Below, one piece after another: positions 51,765 to 55,400 of a stretch of DNA of 55,400 nt (positions are counted from its first letter, which is position 1; the number at the start of each line of letters is the position of its first letter). The stretch comes from Streptomyces sp. 13-12-16 (GTDB lineage Bacteria; Actinomycetota; Actinomycetes; Streptomycetales; Streptomycetaceae): the NCBI RefSeq assembly GCF_002114215.1, contig NZ_NCTE01000140.1, positions 1-55,400 on the forward strand, given 5' to 3'. Made by a program: the position numbers and the translations under genes. The notes under the pieces were generated by a model. That model was given only the letters and a program-made list of their open reading frames with translations. It had not been told where the DNA came from and ran no database searches.

Positions 51765-52148
51765 ACGTCGAGGCTAGAGCGGCGCGACGCACTGCCGTAG
51801 GGGCGAGGGAGGGTGCGCTTACCCTGGGAACAGCACACCCTGGACAGTCACACCCCTGTCCGGGTCGACGACGGCCTCGCTCTCCGAGGGCGGCACAGGC
51901 CGAGTGCTTCCCACCCGTCGCAGGTGAAGCGCCGCGACTGGTGAAGCGCCGCGACTCCTCAGCACTGTCTTGGCATGCGTCTGCCTGGCCGGTCCCGCCC
52001 TGCGCCGGGAGATCCGAGCCGGTGCGACGCGGTGAGGAACCGGAACCGGAGCCCACCCACAGCCACTCGCCGCTTTCCGGCTGCCTGGCGCGTACGGGGC
52101 ACGCTCAGGTACGGCCGGACGCCTCGGTGCCTGACGTGGTGCTTGACG
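51765..52148. other. 384-base spacer with a 17-bp tandem repeat
   Basis: GGTGAAGCGCCGCGACT occurs twice head to tail (51923-51939 and 51940-51956). No gene was seen. It separates the MmyB-like gene start from the GntR gene stop. Confidence 0.55.
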
Positions 52149-52826
52149 TCACGGTGCGGTCGGCAGACCGGCCAGCAGACTGCGCCGTGCGGATTCCACA
52201 TGCTCTTCGGCCCGGCGGGCCAGCGTCCGGATGTCGCCGGAGCGCAGAAGAGCGGCCAGCTCGCGATGCTCGTCGACCACGCGTGCGCGGTAGTGGTCGT
52301 AGGCCACGTCGACGCGGCGCAGCTGGAACAGGTGCACCTGAGAGCGGATCGCCTCCCAGGCGGAGGTGAGCCTGCCGTTCCCGGCCGCGGCGTAGATCTG
52401 GTCGTGGAAGGCGATGTCCAGCGCCACCAGCCGGGGGGCGTCACCGCCCTCGGCGATCTCGGCCGCCATCTCGGCCACCAGCCGATCCAGCGCGGACAGC
52501 TGCTCCGCGGTCGCGGCTCGCCGCGCGGTGGTCGCGGCCAGGCGGTCCAACGCGGCCCGCAGCGCGTAGACCTCCTGCGCGTCCTCGGCCGTCACCCTGA
52601 TGACGGTGGTGCCGCGGTGCCAGCCGCCACGCACCAACCCCTCATGCTCCAGCCGGGCCAGTCCTTCCCGGACCGAGCCACGGCTGACCCCGAGGCGTTC
52701 GGCCAACTCCACTTCGCGCAGTGGGGCTCCGGGCGGGAAGTGACCCGAGAAGATCGCGGCGCGCACCAGGTCGGCGGCTTCGTCGGCCAGCCCGCGCCGG
52801 GCGGCCTTCGGCAGTGCAGATGACAT
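52149..52826 (-). CDS. GntR-family regulator, FCD (FadR) subfamily
   Basis: 225 residues. The N-terminal winged helix (AADLVRAAIFSGHFPPGAPLREVELAERLGVSRGSVREGLARLEHEGLV) is the GntR signature. The C-terminal FCD domain has the metal/ligand residues in LDIAFHDQIYAAAGN, VDEHRELAALL and RAEEHVESAR. It is probably a repressor of the divergent VOC-SDR operon, released by an organic-acid-like ligand. ATG 52826 is preceded by GGCGG. Two ATGTTGACAT sites lie between the divergent starts. Confidence 0.92.
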   Translation of the reverse strand: MSSALPKAARRGLADEAADLVRAAIFSGHFPPGAPLREVELAERLGVSRGSVREGLARLEHEGLVRGGWHRGTTVIRVTAEDAQEVYALRAALDRLAATTARRAATAEQLSALDRLVAEMAAEIAEGGDAPRLVALDIAFHDQIYAAAGNGRLTSAWEAIRSQVHLFQLRRVDVAYDHYRARVVDEHRELAALLRSGDIRTLARRAEEHVESARRSLLAGLPTAP

Positions 52827-52832
52827 GCCGCC

Positions 52833-52919
52833 ATGTTGACATCCGGACAATCGCAACCACCAGACCGGCCAGGCGACTCGCCCCGGGCTTCCAGTCGACT
52901 CTTGTCCTAATGTTGACAT
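52833..52919. promoter_or_regulatory. Two GntR-type operator candidates
   Basis: ATGTTGACAT occurs at 52833-52842 (just upstream of the GntR start) and at 52910-52919 (58 bases before the VOC start). The flanks ATGT and ACAT are inverted, as in FCD-type operators. Position between the divergent genes supports autoregulation and control of the operon. Confidence 0.7.
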
Positions 52920-52976
52920 TGAAAGATCGGGTGGGTCAGGCTGCCCTGGCCGCCGACTCCACCAGAGGGGACCCCC

Positions 52977-53399
52977 ATGCCACGCCGACCCGCTTTCCAC
53001 CTGGCCGTCCCGGTCGACGACCTGGTCGCCGCCCGCGGCTTCTACGGACAGGTGCTGGGTCTGCCCGAGGGGCGCAGCGCCGACCACTGGGTGGACTGGA
53101 ATCTCGAAGGCCACCAGTTGGTGACCCACCTGGTGCCGACCGTGCCGCAGCCGGCGGGTACCAGCGTGGTGGGACAGCACCGGGTGCCGATCCCGCACTA
53201 CGGTCTCCTGCTGCCCGAACAGTCCTTCCACCAGTTCGCCGAGCGGTTGCGAGCCGCGGGGGTTCGCTTCGACATCGAACCGCATCGCCGCTTTCCCGGT
53301 GAACCCGGCGAACAGTGGACCATGTTCTTCCGCGACCCCGCGGGCAACGCCCTGGAGTTCAAGTCCTTCCGTGACGAGTCGATGGTGTTCGCCCGATGA
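52977..53399 (+). CDS. VOC-family (glyoxalase-like) protein
   Basis: 140 residues with two beta-alpha-beta-beta-beta units. FHLAVPVDDLVAARGFYGQVLGLPEGRS and WVDWNLEGHQLVTHLVP are the first unit. HYGLLLPEQSFHQFAERLRAAGVRFDIEPHRRFPGEPGEQWTMFFRDPAGNALEFKSF is the second, with metal-ligand His and Glu positions conserved. It is probably a dioxygenase, epimerase or lyase acting on a small organic substrate. ATG 52977 has AGGGGA five bases upstream. Its stop overlaps the SDR start (ATGA, 53396-53399), so the two are translationally coupled under GntR control. Confidence 0.9.
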   Translation: MPRRPAFHLAVPVDDLVAARGFYGQVLGLPEGRSADHWVDWNLEGHQLVTHLVPTVPQPAGTSVVGQHRVPIPHYGLLLPEQSFHQFAERLRAAGVRFDIEPHRRFPGEPGEQWTMFFRDPAGNALEFKSFRDESMVFAR

Positions 53400-54157
53400 G
53401 GGGCGTGCTCGTCACCGGTGGATCGCGGGGCATCGGCCGCGCCGTCGCGAGGGCCTTCGCCGCCGGCGGTGACCGTGTCGCGGTGCAGTACGCCGGTCGC
53501 CGTGCGGACGCCGAACGGACGGTGCGCGAGCTTCCCGGCACCGGGCACACGCTGCTGCAGGCCGACCTGGGCGAGCCAGGTGCGGCCGAGCGGACCGTGG
53601 CCGAGGCGGTGGCCGCGCTCGGTGCCGTGGACGTGCTGGTGAACAACGCGGCCGTGGCACCCGCGGCGGACACCCGGCACCCCATCGCCGAGACCCCGCT
53701 GGAGCACTGGCAGCAGGTCTGGCGGCGGATGGTCGACGTCAACCTGCTGGGCGCGGCCGACTTGTGCTGGGCCACAGCCCACCACCTCGTCGACCGGAGC
53801 ACCGGCGGGGCGATCGTGAACATCGGCTCGCGCGGCGCGTTCCGGGGCGAACCCGATTTCCCCGCCTACGGGGCCACCAAGGCCGCCCTGCACGCCCTCG
53901 GTCAGTCACTGGCCGTGGCCCTGGCTCCGCACGGCATCGCGGTCACCTCCGTCGCGCCCGGGTTCGTGGCCACCGAACGGCAGACGGGGAAGTTGTCCGG
54001 CCCGGAAGGAGAACGTCTGCGCGTGGAGAGCCCCTTCGGGCGCGTCGGCACCCCGGAAGAGGTCGCCGCCACGGTGCATTTCCTCGCCTCCCCGGCCGCG
54101 GCATGGGCCTCGGGAACCATCGTCGACCTCAACGGCGCGTCTCACCTGCGCACGTGA
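53396..54157 (+). CDS. Short-chain dehydrogenase/reductase (FabG-like)
   Basis: 253 residues. The cofactor motif is TGGSRGIG near the N-terminus, followed by NNAA (LVNNAAVAP) and the catalytic Ser (IVNIGSRG) and Tyr-Lys pair (YGATKAALHALGQ). PEEVAATVHFLASPAAAWASGTIVDLNGA is the conserved end. It is NAD(P)-dependent and presumably acts on the same small-molecule route as the upstream VOC protein. The spacing (overlap) makes a two-gene operon. Confidence 0.93.
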   Translation: MRGVLVTGGSRGIGRAVARAFAAGGDRVAVQYAGRRADAERTVRELPGTGHTLLQADLGEPGAAERTVAEAVAALGAVDVLVNNAAVAPAADTRHPIAETPLEHWQQVWRRMVDVNLLGAADLCWATAHHLVDRSTGGAIVNIGSRGAFRGEPDFPAYGATKAALHALGQSLAVALAPHGIAVTSVAPGFVATERQTGKLSGPEGERLRVESPFGRVGTPEEVAATVHFLASPAAAWASGTIVDLNGASHLRT

Positions 54158-54536
54158 CACCCAACCGCGCGAGAGAAGAACGGCGCGCGTGTGGGGCCCC
54201 GCCCACGCAGGGCAGCAGCTCGGCCTGGAGGTGACAGTGCGGGGGAAGCTGGGACCGCTGAGAACGAAGATGGCCGAGCTCGTCGATCGCGGCGGTACGG
54301 GCCCCACGGCGAACGCAGCCTGACTCACCCCGCCGTCGTCGCCCTCGACCGACTCGGCATGACCGCTGCCCGAGCGACAGGAGTTGTCGCGCTCGGAGGT
54401 CCTGGCGCCGGCCTCGGCCGCACTCCGTGCCGCCGAGGCCGATCACCTCCCGCTCGAGCCGGCCGGCATCGGACCGTTCCTGCCGCGTTACGTGCCCCTG
54501 CAGCAGGATCTCCCGGGCGGATGCGCCTCTTCGGAC
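54158..54536. other. 379-base spacer, no gene recognised
   Basis: It lies between the SDR gene and the convergent large gene at the right edge. A plus-strand stretch (VTVRGKLGPLRTKMAELVDRG) looks protein-like but has no start or family match. It is possibly decayed DNA. Confidence 0.4.
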
Positions 54537-55400
54537 CTACGTGCCGGCAAGTGCTGCGCGTAGGCGACGGGCCTGGCTCACCAGCCGTGAGCTGCCCCGC
54601 CGGGCGGCTATCGGGTCGAGTCCGGGTATTACGCCCTGGGCTCCGGTGCGTTCGGCGCACTCGGCGGCGACGGTGAGCAGTTCGCCGAGGCCACGGGACT
54701 CGGCGGGGGAGAGGTCTTTGGACAGGAGCGGTGGCAGCGCGTCACGCAGCACGGTCCAGACGGTGCGGTACGCGCCGGTGGACGCGGCCGTTCCCAGGGA
54801 CTCCGCCAGGCGGCTCGGAGCGACGATCCCGATGAGCATCAGCGCACCGAGGTCGGTGGCGAGCGCACCGGGATCCAGCTTCTTCTGTGCCGCCAACAGC
54901 AGCAGTGCGTCGACCGCGGCGATTCTGTCCTCCTGGCGCTGGACGCCGAGCCCGCCGGCCACCACCAGGGACGTCGCGGGCCCGCTCGCGCCGGGTGACT
55001 GCGCGAGCAAGGGCAGGACGGAGCAGACGTCCGGATCTTTCTCGGGATACCGGGCGCAGGGCAGGACGTGCTGTATCAGCCGCAGAGATATGAGTTCGGG
55101 GTGTTCGGGCAGGAGGGCGGGCCAGTGGGTCTGCTGGACGGCCGCGGTGGCGGCGCACCAGCACCGGTGGTGGGAACCGAGTGCCGGACTCCCCAGCTCA
55201 CGGAAAGCGAGTGGGAACATGTGCAAGGCGGTGATCTCGCCGGACCGGACGACCGGTGTCGTCCGGTCCGTCACCGCGCGGTGCAGGACCGTGCCGGTGA
55301 GGCCGCCGGTCCGCAGCCAGTCGGCGAGCCGCCGCCCCTCCGGCGTGCCCAGCAGTGCGGCCCGCTCGGCGGCGGCCTCGGCGGCCGCCCGGTCCGTGGT
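54537..55400 (-). CDS. C-terminal part of a large DUF6493-like protein (runs off the right edge)
   Basis: The frame is open to the window end (first full codon at 55400), leaving 287 visible residues. It is helix-rich and hydrophilic with Leu/Ala-rich repeats such as AAVDALLLLAAQKKLDPGALATDLGALMLIG, ending in VIPGLDPIAARRGSSRLVSQARRLRAAL. From memory this C-terminus resembles the long Streptomyces DUF6493 proteins (about 900 residues), which often lie near SWIM-domain genes. The N-terminal part lies outside the window. The function of the family is not known to me. Confidence 0.6.
   Translation of the reverse strand, partial: TTDRAAAEAAAERAALLGTPEGRRLADWLRTGGLTGTVLHRAVTDRTTPVVRSGEITALHMFPLAFRELGSPALGSHHRCWCAATAAVQQTHWPALLPEHPELISLRLIQHVLPCARYPEKDPDVCSVLPLLAQSPGASGPATSLVVAGGLGVQRQEDRIAAVDALLLLAAQKKLDPGALATDLGALMLIGIVAPSRLAESLGTAASTGAYRTVWTVLRDALPPLLSKDLSPAESRGLGELLTVAAECAERTGAQGVIPGLDPIAARRGSSRLVSQARRLRAALAGT

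Overview
The window is from a high-GC actinomycete, almost certainly a Streptomyces or close relative. Third-codon positions are very GC-rich, GTG and TTG starts are common, TTA codons are nearly absent (one found), and the families are Streptomyces-typical: TipA-like MerR, LacI-regulated secreted glycosidases, MmyB-like XRE regulators, NarL-type two-component pairs and roadblock proteins. No rRNA, tRNA, CRISPR array, phage module or complete insertion sequence was found. The many gene fragments (rraA, GNAT, IS110, pcaD, caspase, IS4, osmC) suggest an accessory, recombining part of the chromosome such as an arm.

Layout. 0-4.3 kb: end of a SWF/SNF-associated type protein, an ArsR-type repressor, a roadblock protein, a divergent AraC/MFS exporter pair and an orphan gene overlapping the exporter. 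4.5-12.9 kb: secreted GH3 enzyme with two DasR-like boxes, GNAT, DoxX with a fused rraA remnant, PPOX flavoprotein, NUDIX, SDR, and a TipA-like regulator translationally coupled to a glycosyltransferase. 13.1-19.0 kb: a polysaccharide-degradation island (GH6 cellulase, LacI regulator, GH43, GH27 alpha-galactosidase with CBM13) with two divergent, operator-rich promoter regions; the alpha-galactosidase carries a TTA codon at position 5. 19.3-25.4 kb: NarL-type two-component system, DUF418-type membrane protein, ABC exporter. 25.4-27.7 kb: a graveyard of fragments. 27.8-42.6 kb: regulatory block with OsmC, an orphan response regulator, an atypical receiver-like/winged-helix protein, two paralogous STAND-type ATPases around an orphan histidine kinase, a small membrane protein, GNAT, cupin, an osmC pseudogene and a second two-component system. 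42.9-49.7 kb: secreted TAP-type peptidase lipoprotein, then MFS, amidohydrolase and a barrel-less amidohydrolase/Atu4866 fusion, opposite a stand-alone Atu4866 gene. 49.9-55.4 kb: two tandem MmyB-like regulators, GntR with a divergent VOC-SDR operon, and the C-terminal part of a DUF6493-like protein.

How the genes work together. The 13-19 kb island reads as induced extracellular breakdown of plant polysaccharide: the LacI protein and CebR-like boxes control the cellulase, and TTCGAA-type boxes sit around GH43/GH27. MerR-glycosyltransferase and AraC-MFS are small drug-response pairs. The least understood part is the 28.7-36.8 kb regulatory block (STAND ATPases, kinase, atypical regulators), followed by the Atu4866 locus with its 22-bp palindrome. 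A dispersed hairpin repeat with a conserved flank occurs three times between genes.
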